From NCBI GenBank assembly GCA_017745295.1, contig JAGHZR010000016.1, forward strand, positions 32,708-96,707: a stretch of 64,000 nucleotides of DNA, read 5' to 3'. Under the pieces are notes generated by a model. It was not told the origin of the DNA, did not search any database, and saw only the letters and a program-made list of their open reading frames with translations. This document shows positions 33,843-42,994 of the stretch, in pieces. Position 1 is the stretch's first letter, and every line of letters begins with the position of its first letter. Origin of the DNA: Novosphingobium sp. GTDB lineage: Bacteria > Pseudomonadota > Alphaproteobacteria > Sphingomonadales > Sphingomonadaceae. The position numbers and the translations under genes are program-made.

Positions 33843-34757
33843 CTAGCCCCGGTCCACCCACCAGCGCATCAGCACATGGGCGATGGCATGGGCCGGGGGC
33901 GCACCGAAGGCCTTGCCGTTCTCGCCGCGACCGATGGCTTCCAGCGCCTCTACCACTTCCTCGCGCGTGAACCAGCGCACGTCCTCAAGCTCGGTCTCGT
34001 CGATGGTGATCGCATCGTCATCCGCCACGGCATGGCAACCGATCATCAGCGAGGACGGGAACGGCCAGGGCTGGCTCGCCACATAAGTCACATCGCGGAC
34101 CCGCAGTCCCGCTTCCTCGTGAATCTCGCGCGCGACCGCCTCTTCCACCGATTCGCCCGGCTCCACGAAGCCCGCCAAAGTCGAGTAGCGCCCTTCCGGA
34201 AAACGCGGCTGGCGGCCCAGCAGCGCGCGGCCCTCGTGCTCGATGAGCATGATCGTCACCGGATCGACGCGCGGGAAATGCTCGGCGCCGCAGTCGATAT
34301 TGGTGCAAGTGCGCTGCCAGCCGCCCTTGGCGAGCGCGGTCGGATGCCCGCAGACCGAGCAATGGCGATGGCGGCAATGCCAGCTCACCAGCGAACGGGC
34401 GCCGCCATAAGCCGCCAACTCGCCGGAATCGAGCACCGCCATCGCATGCCAGTTGACCGGCGAGGCGTGAGGGCCACCCGGCGGCGTCTCCGGCGGCACT
34501 TCCGCGAAACAGGGCACTGCCCCGTCGAGGCCGAGGAAGATCATCTCGCTGCCCGGCTCGGCTTCGGCAAGCGTGTCCCAGGTCAGTGCGCCGTCGTCCT
34601 TCAGCACGGCGTCCAGCCCGTCGAGCCGCAGCAACCGCGCCTCGCTGCTTTGCAGGGCGAGCAGCGCCGCCGGATCGCCCCGAATATGGTCGGCGCGGTC
34701 GAGATGCGATCCCGAGAATGCAATCGGCAGCAGTTTCGGCAGGACGGTATCGGTCAA
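33843..34757 (-). CDS. nudC: NAD+ diphosphatase (NudC)
   Basis: A 304-residue Nudix hydrolase that cleaves NAD(H) and NAD-capped RNA. Zinc ribbon CSVCG...CTNIDC (~130-155) and the Nudix box GFVEPGESVEEAVAREIHEE are complete; SQPWPFPSSLM is the NudC-specific SQPWPFPxS motif. Start is TTG at 34755-34757, overlapping the serine-hydrolase stop (TTGA). No ATG would fit the N-domain. Confidence 0.93.
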   Translation of the reverse strand: MTDTVLPKLLPIAFSGSHLDRADHIRGDPAALLALQSSEARLLRLDGLDAVLKDDGALTWDTLAEAEPGSEMIFLGLDGAVPCFAEVPPETPPGGPHASPVNWHAMAVLDSGELAAYGGARSLVSWHCRHRHCSVCGHPTALAKGGWQRTCTNIDCGAEHFPRVDPVTIMLIEHEGRALLGRQPRFPEGRYSTLAGFVEPGESVEEAVAREIHEEAGLRVRDVTYVASQPWPFPSSLMIGCHAVADDDAITIDETELEDVRWFTREEVVEALEAIGRGENGKAFGAPPAHAIAHVLMRWWVDRG

Positions 34758-36079
34758 CGCGGCATCTCCAACAGGGCCATGATGTCGGCCTTCAGCGCGG
34801 TCTGGAACTGGGGGATCAGGTCGACCGCATTGGGCGGCATGAACTGCGCGAAAAGCTGCGAGCGCAGGCCCCGGATCATGTCCACCATGCCCACCGTCCC
34901 CGCCGCGCCGGACCAGCCGAAGATGCCGTTCTCCGCGCCCTTGCCGACGCGCCCGCCCGCGCCGAAGCCGCTGCCGGGGGGCAGCATCGGGGAGTTGCTC
35001 TCGACCGGCGGCAGAAGATCGCTCGTCCCGGTCACGACCGCGCTTTCCGCCAGCACGCGCTTGCCGTCCAGCATGCCGCGCTGGGCGAGCAGGCGCAGGA
35101 AGCGGTCGTAGTCGCGCGGGCGGCTGACGAGGCCGGAGCCTCCGAAGGGGAATGCGGGCCGGTTCAGGAACAGCGAGCTGCCCGGCTCGTCGATCGGCAC
35201 CAGCATTTCCCCGAGCGCGGCGTAATTGGTGGTGAGCCGGTGGCTCTGGGCGGCGGGGACCTGGAAGAAAGTGCTCGTCATCCCCGCCGGTTCGAACAGC
35301 GCCTCGCGCAGATGGACATCGAAGGGGCGGCCGCTGACGACCTCGATCACCCGGCCCATCAGGTCTAGCCCCAGCGAATAGCTCCAGTGCGTCGCCGGAT
35401 CGTAGACCAGCGGCACTTCGGCAAGGCGATCGGCGAACAGCGCGAGGCTGGGCGCCGGGGGCGTGTCGGTCAGGCCCGGAATCTTGAGCCGCGTGATCTG
35501 CCCGGCGGCGAGGCCCTTCGCCTGCAACAGGTCGCGGATCGGACCGGTCTGGACGATCGAATAACCCAGCCCCGAGGTATGGGTGAGCAGATGCCGAATG
35601 GTGATTGCCCGAGGGGCGCGGTGGAGCGCCGAGAGCGAGCCGTCGTAGCGGTCCTGCACCTGCATCGCCGCGAACTTCGGCAGCACGTCGTGCAGCGGCT
35701 GGTCGAGCGCGAGGCGGCCCTCCGCCACCAGCTGCATCGCCATGATCCCGGTGATCGGCTTGGTCATCGAATAGATGCGGAACAGGCTGTCCGCCGAGAT
35801 CGGGGTGCCGTCGGTGAAGCCCTGCGCGCCGCGCGCGACGAATTCGGTCTCGCGCCCCGGCAGGCCGAGCGAGGCGACGAGGCCGGGGAAGACGCCTGCC
35901 CGCTCCGGAGTTCCGGTCCAGCGTTCCAGCAAGGCCTGCACCCGCGGCAGGGTCTCCTGCTGGGTCGCGGCGCGGAGCAGGCCCGGCCACATCGCCGCGC
36001 CGATGCCGGCGGCACCGGCCATGCGCAGCAGCATGCGACGATCGAGGGCCGCCGCCAGCCGCTCGCGCGCCGCCGTCAT
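34754..36079 (-). CDS. serine hydrolase, beta-lactamase/class C family
   Basis: A 441-residue protein with a possible Tat-like signal (LDRRMLLRMAGAAGIGAA). The Ser-x-x-Lys motif is YSMTKPITG (~residue 96) and the tyrosine motif is HWSYSLGLD (~residue 230). Resembles esterase EstB/penicillin-binding-like hydrolases; substrate unknown. Start overlaps the mutY stop by 4 bases (ATGA), and its end overlaps nudC, so the three genes form an operon. Confidence 0.87.
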   Translation of the reverse strand: MTAARERLAAALDRRMLLRMAGAAGIGAAMWPGLLRAATQQETLPRVQALLERWTGTPERAGVFPGLVASLGLPGRETEFVARGAQGFTDGTPISADSLFRIYSMTKPITGIMAMQLVAEGRLALDQPLHDVLPKFAAMQVQDRYDGSLSALHRAPRAITIRHLLTHTSGLGYSIVQTGPIRDLLQAKGLAAGQITRLKIPGLTDTPPAPSLALFADRLAEVPLVYDPATHWSYSLGLDLMGRVIEVVSGRPFDVHLREALFEPAGMTSTFFQVPAAQSHRLTTNYAALGEMLVPIDEPGSSLFLNRPAFPFGGSGLVSRPRDYDRFLRLLAQRGMLDGKRVLAESAVVTGTSDLLPPVESNSPMLPPGSGFGAGGRVGKGAENGIFGWSGAAGTVGMVDMIRGLRSQLFAQFMPPNAVDLIPQFQTALKADIMALLEMPR

Positions 36080-37122
36080 GCCATCTCCGCCAGCGCGAGA
36101 CCCGCCGCCTTGGCGAAAAGCGTCGGCAGTCCCGCCTCGTCCAGCCGGTCGAGCGGCCACCACTCGCCCTCGCTCATTGGATCTACGGGCGAGTCGCCGA
36201 GATGGACGGAAAGCCCGAGTTCGAGCGCGAAATGGGTGAAGACATGGCCGACCCGCCCGGCGCTTTCCCAGCGTCCGGCGATCGGCGGTTCGCCGTGGCC
36301 GTCGCTGCGTGCGGACCAGCCGTCGTCGGGCAGCGCGCGCATGCCGCCGAGCATGCCCTTGTCGGCCCGGCGCACCAGCCAGACCTGCTCGTCGCGCTCG
36401 ATCCAGAAAGCGCGGCCCTTGCGGGTGGGCTTGGCCTTCTTGGGTGCCTTGACCGGGAAGCGCTCCGGCTCGCCCATGGCCCGCGCCCGGCAATCGGCAG
36501 AGATCGGGCAGAGCAGGCAGCGGGGCGCGCGCGTGGTGCAGACGGTGGCGCCCATGTCCATCAGCGCCTGCGCGAAGTCTCCGGCCCGCGTATCGGGGGT
36601 GATCGTGTCGGTCAGCGCGCGGATCGCCGGGCGCGCGCCCGGCAGCGCCTCGTCCAGCGCGAAAAGTCGCGTCACCACCCGCTCGACATTGGCGTCGACC
36701 ACCACGGCGCGGCGGCCGAAGGCGATCGCGGCGACGGCGGCAGCGGTATAGGCGCCCAGCCCCGGCAGCGCGCGCAGACCTTCCTCCGTATTCGGGAACA
36801 CCCCGCCCCGCGCCGCGACTTCACGGGCGCAGGCCAAGAGGTTGCGGGCGCGGGCATAGTAACCGAGGCCCGCCCAGGCGGCCATGACATCCTCGTCCGA
36901 GGCGGCAGCGAGATCGGTAACGGTGGGCCAGCGACTTGTGAACTTGGCGAAATAGTCCTTCACCGCCGCGACCGTGGTCTGCTGGAGCATGACTTCGGAC
37001 AGCCAGACGCGGTAAGGATCGGGCGCAGGCGTGCCCGGCGCCGCGCGCCACGGGAGAGTGCGGGCATGGGCGTCGTACCAGTCGAGAACCTTATCGGGGA
37101 TCGTATCGCGGCTGGCGTCCAT
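36076..37122 (-). CDS. mutY: A/G-specific adenine glycosylase MutY
   Basis: A 348-residue base-excision enzyme removing A opposite 8-oxoG. HhH region LPGLGAYTAAAVAAIAFG, catalytic Asp in VVVDANVERV, Fe-S cluster C-x6-C-x2-C-x5-C (CTTRAPRCLLCPISADC), and a C-terminal Nudix-like 8-oxoG recognition domain. Start ATG at 37120-37122; divergent from the DUF721 gene by 29 bases. Confidence 0.96.
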   Translation of the reverse strand: MDASRDTIPDKVLDWYDAHARTLPWRAAPGTPAPDPYRVWLSEVMLQQTTVAAVKDYFAKFTSRWPTVTDLAAASDEDVMAAWAGLGYYARARNLLACAREVAARGGVFPNTEEGLRALPGLGAYTAAAVAAIAFGRRAVVVDANVERVVTRLFALDEALPGARPAIRALTDTITPDTRAGDFAQALMDMGATVCTTRAPRCLLCPISADCRARAMGEPERFPVKAPKKAKPTRKGRAFWIERDEQVWLVRRADKGMLGGMRALPDDGWSARSDGHGEPPIAGRWESAGRVGHVFTHFALELGLSVHLGDSPVDPMSEGEWWPLDRLDEAGLPTLFAKAAGLALAEMA

Positions 37123-37151
37123 CAGCGCCCTATGGCATTGGAGCGCCCACA

Positions 37152-37754
37152 ATGGAACGGCATCCGAGCAAAGGACCAGAAAAGAAAGCGGCACCCAAGC
37201 GCGCGGGCGCTGGTACGGGCGCGGGGACCGGCAAGAGCGCCGCGAAGGACGCCCCCAAGCGCTTCGAGCGCGCGCGCGGCGGCCAGGCGCGGCAGATTTC
37301 CGACCTCATGCCCGAAGTGGGCCGCACCGCCTTCCGCCGCTTCGGCTTCGTGCAGTCGAGCGTGGTCACGCGCTGGCCCGAGATCGTCGGACTGCGCCAT
37401 GCCCGCGTCTGCTCGCCCGAATCGATCCGCTTTCCCCCCGGCGAGAAGTGCGACGGCATTCTCCAGCTGGTGGTGCTCGCCGCCCATGCCCCGATGATCC
37501 AGCACGTCGTGCCCGAGATCATGGAGCGGGTGAACCGCTTCTTCGGCTACAAGGCTGTCGCCAAAGTGAAAATCCGGCAAGGCGAGGTTAAGCCGCCGCC
37601 TGCCACGCGGCCGAAGGCGGCTCCGCCCTCGCTCAAACCCGTACCCTTCGAACTGGGGGAATCGCTGCGCGACATCGGCGATCCCGAGCTTCGCGCGGTG
37701 CTCGAATCGCTGGCCCGAAGCCTCGGCGCCAAAGAAGATCAGGAAAAGCAGTGA
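37152..37754 (+). CDS. DUF721 (DciA-like) protein
   Basis: A 200-residue protein with a Lys/Ala-rich basic N-terminus (1-40), and a DUF721 domain (~50-130) with FRRFGFVQSSVVTRWPEIVG and ILQLVVLAAHAPMIQH. DUF721 proteins include DciA, a replicative-helicase loader; a DNA-replication role is inferred. The stop overlaps the dsbA-like start. Confidence 0.82.
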   Translation: MERHPSKGPEKKAAPKRAGAGTGAGTGKSAAKDAPKRFERARGGQARQISDLMPEVGRTAFRRFGFVQSSVVTRWPEIVGLRHARVCSPESIRFPPGEKCDGILQLVVLAAHAPMIQHVVPEIMERVNRFFGYKAVAKVKIRQGEVKPPPATRPKAAPPSLKPVPFELGESLRDIGDPELRAVLESLARSLGAKEDQEKQ

Positions 37755-38488
37755 TGAAGTCCACCTTGCGTCTTGCCGCACTCGCCGCCGTCGCCCTGCT
37801 CAGCGTCGCCGCCACCAAGCCCGTCCACAAGCCGCTGGCCCCCACGTCGAACCCAGCCTCGAACTGGGCGAACCAGATCGTCGTCAATCCCGACGGCAGC
37901 CACCGCTACGGCAATCCCAAGGCAGAGGTGCAGCTCAACGAATTCGTCAGCTACACCTGCCCGCACTGCGCCCATTTCAACCGCGAGGCCGATCCCACCC
38001 TGCGCCTGACCCTGGTGCCCAAGGGCCAGATCGTCGTGACCGTCACCACGCTGCTGCGCAACCCGATCGACCTGACGGTCTCGATGCTCACCACTTGCGG
38101 CGATCCCAAGGGCTTCTTCAAGCGCCACAACGCCTTCCTCGCCAGCCAGGAGGCCTGGATGGGCAAGCTGGAGAAGATGAGCGAGGAGCAGCAGAAGCGC
38201 TGGTATCAGGGCGCCCTGCCCGAGCGCATGAAGGCCATCGCCAGCGATCTCGACTTCTACACCCGCGTCGCCGCCTGGGGCATGAGCCGCACCCAGGCCG
38301 ACGCCTGCTTCGCCAACGAGGCGGTGTTCGACACGATCAAGCAGCAGCAGGCCACCGTGGCGAAGAACGGCGTGAACTCGACGCCGAGCTTCATCCTCGA
38401 CGGCAAGCTGCTCGACGCCCACGACTGGGCCGGTCTTTCCGCCGAGATCAACAGCCGGATGGCCGCCAAGCGCAAGGGTTCGGTTTAA
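37754..38488 (+). CDS. DsbA-like thioredoxin-fold exported protein (CPHC)
   Basis: A 244-residue protein with a cleavable signal (1-~20), active-site Cys69-Pro-His-Cys72 in VSYTCPHCAHFN and a cis-proline loop NSTPSFILDG. Oxidises or shuffles disulfides in the periplasm. ATG at 37754 overlaps the DUF721 stop (TGATG). First of two tandem DsbA-like genes. Confidence 0.9.
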   Translation: MKSTLRLAALAAVALLSVAATKPVHKPLAPTSNPASNWANQIVVNPDGSHRYGNPKAEVQLNEFVSYTCPHCAHFNREADPTLRLTLVPKGQIVVTVTTLLRNPIDLTVSMLTTCGDPKGFFKRHNAFLASQEAWMGKLEKMSEEQQKRWYQGALPERMKAIASDLDFYTRVAAWGMSRTQADACFANEAVFDTIKQQQATVAKNGVNSTPSFILDGKLLDAHDWAGLSAEINSRMAAKRKGSV

Positions 38489-38500
38489 GAGATTGTCTTG

Positions 38501-38650
38501 TGAAAATGCCCGAACGGGCATTTTCATTGCGGCACCAGCCCACGCCCCCACCCTACCACCCAACGGTAGTATCCTGCGGGTGGTAGGGTGGGGGCGCCTA
38601 AAAGACTTTGGGGCTGGTGCCGCCAAAATCCGCCTGCGGCGGATTTTCAA
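38501..38650. repeat. three-hairpin palindromic element, copy 2
   Basis: Same three-part structure as copy 1: GAAAATGCCC mini-hairpin, central hairpin (left arm GGCACCAGCCCACGCCCCCA...), right AAAATCCGCC mini-hairpin. The right central arm carries an insertion, CCTAAAAGACTTT, which breaks the pairing. Lies 13 bases after the first dsbA-like gene. Confidence 0.88.
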
Positions 38651-38755
38651 AAAACAGGCGCGTTTCTGTGGGAAAGCGCCCGTTTCTCCTGTTCCCGGCG
38701 CTGTTATCCGCGCCGCCCTTCCGCTAGTTTCCCCGCCTTCTCACAAGGATTCGCC

Positions 38756-39523
38756 ATGCTCCGCAAGACCGCCCTGCGTACTCTCGCCCTTGGAATGATC
38801 GCCGCGCCGCTCGCGCTCGGCCTCGCCTCGTGCGGGAAGAAGGAAGCCGGATCGACCGACGCGCCGAAGTCGGAGCAGGCCCTGCCCAAAGTCGCGCCGC
38901 CCGCCGGGAAGAGCTGGGCCGACGTGGTGGCCAAGACCCCCGAAGGCGGCTACCGCATCGGCAATCCCGAAGCGCCGATCAAGCTCGTCGAATATGGCGC
39001 GCTCTCGTGCTCGCACTGCGCCGAATTCGCGCACGAGAGCTTCGAGAAGCTGCGCGACGACTATGTCGCCAGCGGCCGCGTGAGCTACGAGCTGCGCTAC
39101 TTCATGCTCAACGCCTTCGACATCCCGGCCTCGCTGCTCGCCACGTGCGGCTCGACCGAGGCCGTGCTGCCGCTCAGCGAGCAGTTCTGGGCCTGGCAGC
39201 CTAACATGTTCCAGAACCTGCAGTCCGCCGGTGACGCGCGGATGAAGCAGATTCAGGACCTGCCCAAGGACCAGCAGATGCAGGCCATCGCCGAAGTCGG
39301 CGGCATGACCGAATTCTTCGCCTCGCGCGGAATCTCCCGCGATCAGGCCAAGGTCTGCCTGGGCGATGCCGCCAAGGCCAAGGCCTTCGCCGACCAGACC
39401 CAGAAGGCGACAACCGACTTCAACGTCAACGGCACCCCGACCTTCATCATCAACGGCACCACGCTGGGCTCGATGGGCTGGAAGGAACTCGAACCCAAGC
39501 TCCAGGAAGCCGGCGCGCGCTGA
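38756..39523 (+). CDS. DsbA family lipoprotein (CSHC)
   Basis: A 255-residue thioredoxin-fold protein with a lipobox (LGLASC, Cys26), active site Cys85-Ser-His-Cys88 and cis-Pro in NGTPTFIING. Likely a membrane-anchored periplasmic disulfide oxidoreductase and paralogue of the preceding gene; the atypical CSHC suggests a distinct redox potential. Precedes smc. Confidence 0.9.
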   Translation: MLRKTALRTLALGMIAAPLALGLASCGKKEAGSTDAPKSEQALPKVAPPAGKSWADVVAKTPEGGYRIGNPEAPIKLVEYGALSCSHCAEFAHESFEKLRDDYVASGRVSYELRYFMLNAFDIPASLLATCGSTEAVLPLSEQFWAWQPNMFQNLQSAGDARMKQIQDLPKDQQMQAIAEVGGMTEFFASRGISRDQAKVCLGDAAKAKAFADQTQKATTDFNVNGTPTFIINGTTLGSMGWKELEPKLQEAGAR

Positions 39524-39556
39524 TCCGCGCCGCCATGATGAACTGAACCAGACAAG

Positions 39557-42500
39557 ATGCGCATAAAACGGCTCAAGCTCACCGGTTTCAAGAGCTTCGT
39601 CGAACCCGCCGAACTGCGCATCGAACCGGGGCTGACCGGCGTGGTCGGCCCCAACGGCTGCGGCAAGTCCAACCTGCTCGAAGCGATCCGCTGGGTCATG
39701 GGCGAAAGCTCGGCCAAGTCGATGCGCGGCGGCGGCATGGAGGACGTGATCTTCGCGGGCACCGCCAGCCGCCCGCCCCGCTCCTTTGCCGAAGTCGTGC
39801 TCCAGGCCGAAACCGCGCCCGACAATCGCGGCGTGCGCGAGGAACTGGAAGTCGTCCGCCGGATCGAGCGCGGCGCGGGCAGCGCCTACCGGATCAACGG
39901 CGGCGACGTGCGCGCCAAGGACGTCTCGCTGGTCTTCGCCGATGCCGCCACCGGCGCGCATAGCCCGGCGCTCGTCAGCCAGGGTCGCATCGCCGCGGTC
40001 ATCGCCGCCAAGCCCGCCGAACGCCGCGCGATGCTGGAAGAAGCGGCGGGGATCGCCGGTCTCCACGTCCGCCGCAAGGACGCCGAGCAAAAGCTGCGCG
40101 CCACCGAAGCCAATCTCTCACGCCTCGAAGACCTCATGGCCGGGCTGGACAAGCAGGTCGCGGGGCTGCGCCGTCAGGCCAAGGCGGCAGAGCGCTACAA
40201 GGAACTGTCCGACCGGATCCGGCTCGCCGAAGCGCGGCTGGTCTTCGCCCGCTGGCGCGATGCCGCCCAGGCCGCCGAGGCCGCGAAGAAGGAAGCCCAA
40301 GGCGCCGAGACCCGCGTGACCGCGGCACAGGACGCCGCCAAGCTCGCGCAGGACGCTCAGGCCAAGGCCGCCGAAGCGCTGGTGGAAGCCCGCGACGAAC
40401 TCGCCGACCGCCGCGACGATGCCAGTGCGCAGGGCCACCGGATGGCCACGCTCACCGGCCAGCTCGAAGCTGCCGAACAGCGGCTTAAGGATCTCGAACG
40501 CCAGAAGGCCCGCCTCGACGAGGATCGCGGCGATGCCGACCGCATGACCCGCGACGCCGCCGAGGCGCTCGCCCGGCTGGAACGCGATCTGGCGGAAGGC
40601 GCCAAGCAGCTGGAACAGGACGAGGCTCAGCGCCCGCGCCTCGCCAATGCCCTCGAAGGCGCCGAGCGCGCCGCCCGCGCCGCCGAACTCGATCTGGCGC
40701 AGGCCACTGCCGCGCAGGCCGGGGTCGAGGCGGAATGGCGCATTGCCGAAGCCGAACTGACGCAGGCGCGCAGCCGTCTCGACCGGCTCGCCGCCGAAGC
40801 GGCCCGGCTCGAAGCGCAAGTGGAAGCACTGGCCGCGGCGGGCGATCTCGACGCGGCGGTCATCGACGCAAGGGCCAAGGCCGAAGCAGCCACCGTGGCC
40901 CTCGCCGCCGCCCGCGAAGGACTGGAGGCGCAGCAGGCCCGCAAGGCCGAACTTCAGGGCGAGCGCGATGCTGCCGCCTCGGCGCTCGCCGCCGCACGCG
41001 CCGACCTGACCGGCATCGAACGCGAGCATTCCGCCCTCACCAAAGACCGCGAGGCCCGCGCCAAGGGCGCCAAGGCCGCGCATGGCCTGCCGGTCGCCAT
41101 CGACGCCGTGCGCGCCGCGCCGGGCTACGAACGCGCTGTCGCCGCCGTGCTCGGCCGCGATGCCAAAGCGCCGCTCGGCGAAGTGGCCAAGGCGGATGGC
41201 CGGTTCTGGACCGGGGCGCAGGCCCCGGCCGCAGTGAAAGACAGCCTCGCTGCCCACGTCACCCAGTGCCCGGCGGAACTCGCCGCGCGCCTCGCCCTCG
41301 TCCATGTCGTCGAGGAAGACGATGGCCGCAACCTCGGCTCCGGCGAATGGCTCGTCACCCGCGCGGGCGCGCTGCGCCGCTGGGACGGCTTCGTCGCGCG
41401 CGGCGAAGGTGCCGCCGAAGCCGCGCGTCTCGAAGCCGAGAACCGCTTCGCCGAACTCGACGCCCAACTGCCGCCACTGCGCGAAGCCGTATCCGCCGCC
41501 GAAGCGCGGCAGGGCGCGGTGCAGCAGGAACTCTCGGCCCATGCCGCCGCCGTAGTCGCCGCCGAGCGCGCGATTGCCGAGGCCGCCAACGCCGAGCGCA
41601 GCGCCCTGCGCGCCGCCGACCAGGCCGAGGACGCCCGCCTCCGCCACCAGACCCGCCGCGCCGAACTCGACCGCGCCCTCGGCGATCTCGCCGAGCAGCG
41701 GCAGGCCGCCGAGCGGGATATCGCCGCCGCCGAAGGCAAGCGCTCGGTCCTGCCCGATCCCGAAAAGGGCCGCGCCGGGCTGGTGCTCGCCCGCGAGAAG
41801 AACGACGCCGCCCGCGCGACGCTCCAGATCTCGACCGCGACGCTCGCCTCGCACGATCAGGGCCTTGCCGTCGCGCGCGAGCGCACCGCCTCGCAGCGCG
41901 GCGATATCCGCAACTGGCAGTCGCGCGCCGGAGATGCCGCCAATCGCCTCGCCCAGATGGCCGGACGGCTGGAGGAAATCGAGACCGAGCGCGCCGTCGT
42001 CGCCGCCAAGCCTACCTCGCTGATGGAGCAGATCGAGCAGGGCGAAGCGGTCCGCAACCGCATTGCCGAGGAGCTGGGCAAGGCGGAGGCCGCCGTCGCT
42101 TTCGTGACCGACGCCGCGCGCAAGGCCGATGCCGCGCTCGCCGCCGCGCAGGAAATGCTCGCCAGCGCCCGCGAGAACCGCGCCGGAGCCGCCGCCCGCG
42201 CCGAGAACGAGGACGCCCGCCGCGTCGAGATGACCCGCGTTTCCGGCGAGCGCTTCCAGTGCCCGCCGCCGGTCCTGCCCGAGCGCTTCGCTTTCGCCCC
42301 CGCCGATGTCGGCGCGGCGCCGGACGAGATGGCCGCGATGGAACGCCTCATGGCCGACCGCGAGCGGATCGGCCCGGTCAACCTCGTCGCCGCCACCGAA
42401 CTGGCTGAAGCCGAAGCCCAGCTCGGCACCAGCATCACCGAGAAGGCGGAACTGGCCGAGGCGGTGAACCGTCTGCGCGGCTCGATCGGCAATCTCAACC

Positions 42501-42994
42501 GCGAGGGCCGCGAGCGCCTGCGCGCCGCCTTCGAAGCGGTGGATGGCCACTTCCGCCATCTGTTCTCGCGCCTGTTCCAGGGCGGTCAGGCCCATCTTGC
42601 GCTCGTCGATTCGGACGATCCGCTGGAAGCGGGCCTCGAAATCTTCGCCCAGCCGCCGGGCAAGCGGCTCCAGTCGCTGACACTGCTGTCGGGCGGCGAG
42701 CAGGCGCTCACCGCCGTCGCCCTAATCTTCGCGCTGTTCCTGACCAATCCCGCGCCGATCTGCGTGCTGGACGAAGTCGACGCGCCGCTCGACGATGCCA
42801 ATATCGAGCGTTTCTGCGACCTGCTCGAAGCGATGACGCAGGAAACCGACACGCGCTACCTGATCGTCACCCACAATGCCGTGACGATGAGCCGCATGCA
42901 CCGCCTGTTCGGCGTGACCATGGTGGAAAAGGGCGTCTCGCGGCTGGTCAGCGTCGATCTCGTCGGCGCGGAGGAACTGCTGGCGGCGGAGTGA
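39557..42994 (+). CDS. smc: chromosome segregation protein SMC
   Basis: A 1145-residue ATPase of the SMC-ScpAB condensin. N-terminal head with Walker A GPNGCGKSN (~residue 32), coiled coil ~170-500, hinge ~510-640 (including VDAVRAAPGYERAVAAVLG), second coiled coil, and C-terminal head with LSGGEQAL (~1045) and Walker B CVLDEVDAPLDD. scpA and scpB are at 15889-17374. The stop overlaps a GTG start. Confidence 0.97.
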   Translation: MRIKRLKLTGFKSFVEPAELRIEPGLTGVVGPNGCGKSNLLEAIRWVMGESSAKSMRGGGMEDVIFAGTASRPPRSFAEVVLQAETAPDNRGVREELEVVRRIERGAGSAYRINGGDVRAKDVSLVFADAATGAHSPALVSQGRIAAVIAAKPAERRAMLEEAAGIAGLHVRRKDAEQKLRATEANLSRLEDLMAGLDKQVAGLRRQAKAAERYKELSDRIRLAEARLVFARWRDAAQAAEAAKKEAQGAETRVTAAQDAAKLAQDAQAKAAEALVEARDELADRRDDASAQGHRMATLTGQLEAAEQRLKDLERQKARLDEDRGDADRMTRDAAEALARLERDLAEGAKQLEQDEAQRPRLANALEGAERAARAAELDLAQATAAQAGVEAEWRIAEAELTQARSRLDRLAAEAARLEAQVEALAAAGDLDAAVIDARAKAEAATVALAAAREGLEAQQARKAELQGERDAAASALAAARADLTGIEREHSALTKDREARAKGAKAAHGLPVAIDAVRAAPGYERAVAAVLGRDAKAPLGEVAKADGRFWTGAQAPAAVKDSLAAHVTQCPAELAARLALVHVVEEDDGRNLGSGEWLVTRAGALRRWDGFVARGEGAAEAARLEAENRFAELDAQLPPLREAVSAAEARQGAVQQELSAHAAAVVAAERAIAEAANAERSALRAADQAEDARLRHQTRRAELDRALGDLAEQRQAAERDIAAAEGKRSVLPDPEKGRAGLVLAREKNDAARATLQISTATLASHDQGLAVARERTASQRGDIRNWQSRAGDAANRLAQMAGRLEEIETERAVVAAKPTSLMEQIEQGEAVRNRIAEELGKAEAAVAFVTDAARKADAALAAAQEMLASARENRAGAAARAENEDARRVEMTRVSGERFQCPPPVLPERFAFAPADVGAAPDEMAAMERLMADRERIGPVNLVAATELAEAEAQLGTSITEKAELAEAVNRLRGSIGNLNREGRERLRAAFEAVDGHFRHLFSRLFQGGQAHLALVDSDDPLEAGLEIFAQPPGKRLQSLTLLSGGEQALTAVALIFALFLTNPAPICVLDEVDAPLDDANIERFCDLLEAMTQETDTRYLIVTHNAVTMSRMHRLFGVTMVEKGVSRLVSVDLVGAEELLAAE

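Noticed and set aside
34758..35990. Upstream extension of the nudC frame to 715 codons
   Set aside because: The extension is an out-of-frame reading of the serine hydrolase; only the 304 codons from the TTG at 34757 match NudC.
40118..42595. 825-codon minus-strand open frame
   Set aside because: Antisense to smc; Gly/Arg/Ala-rich composition without any domain motif.
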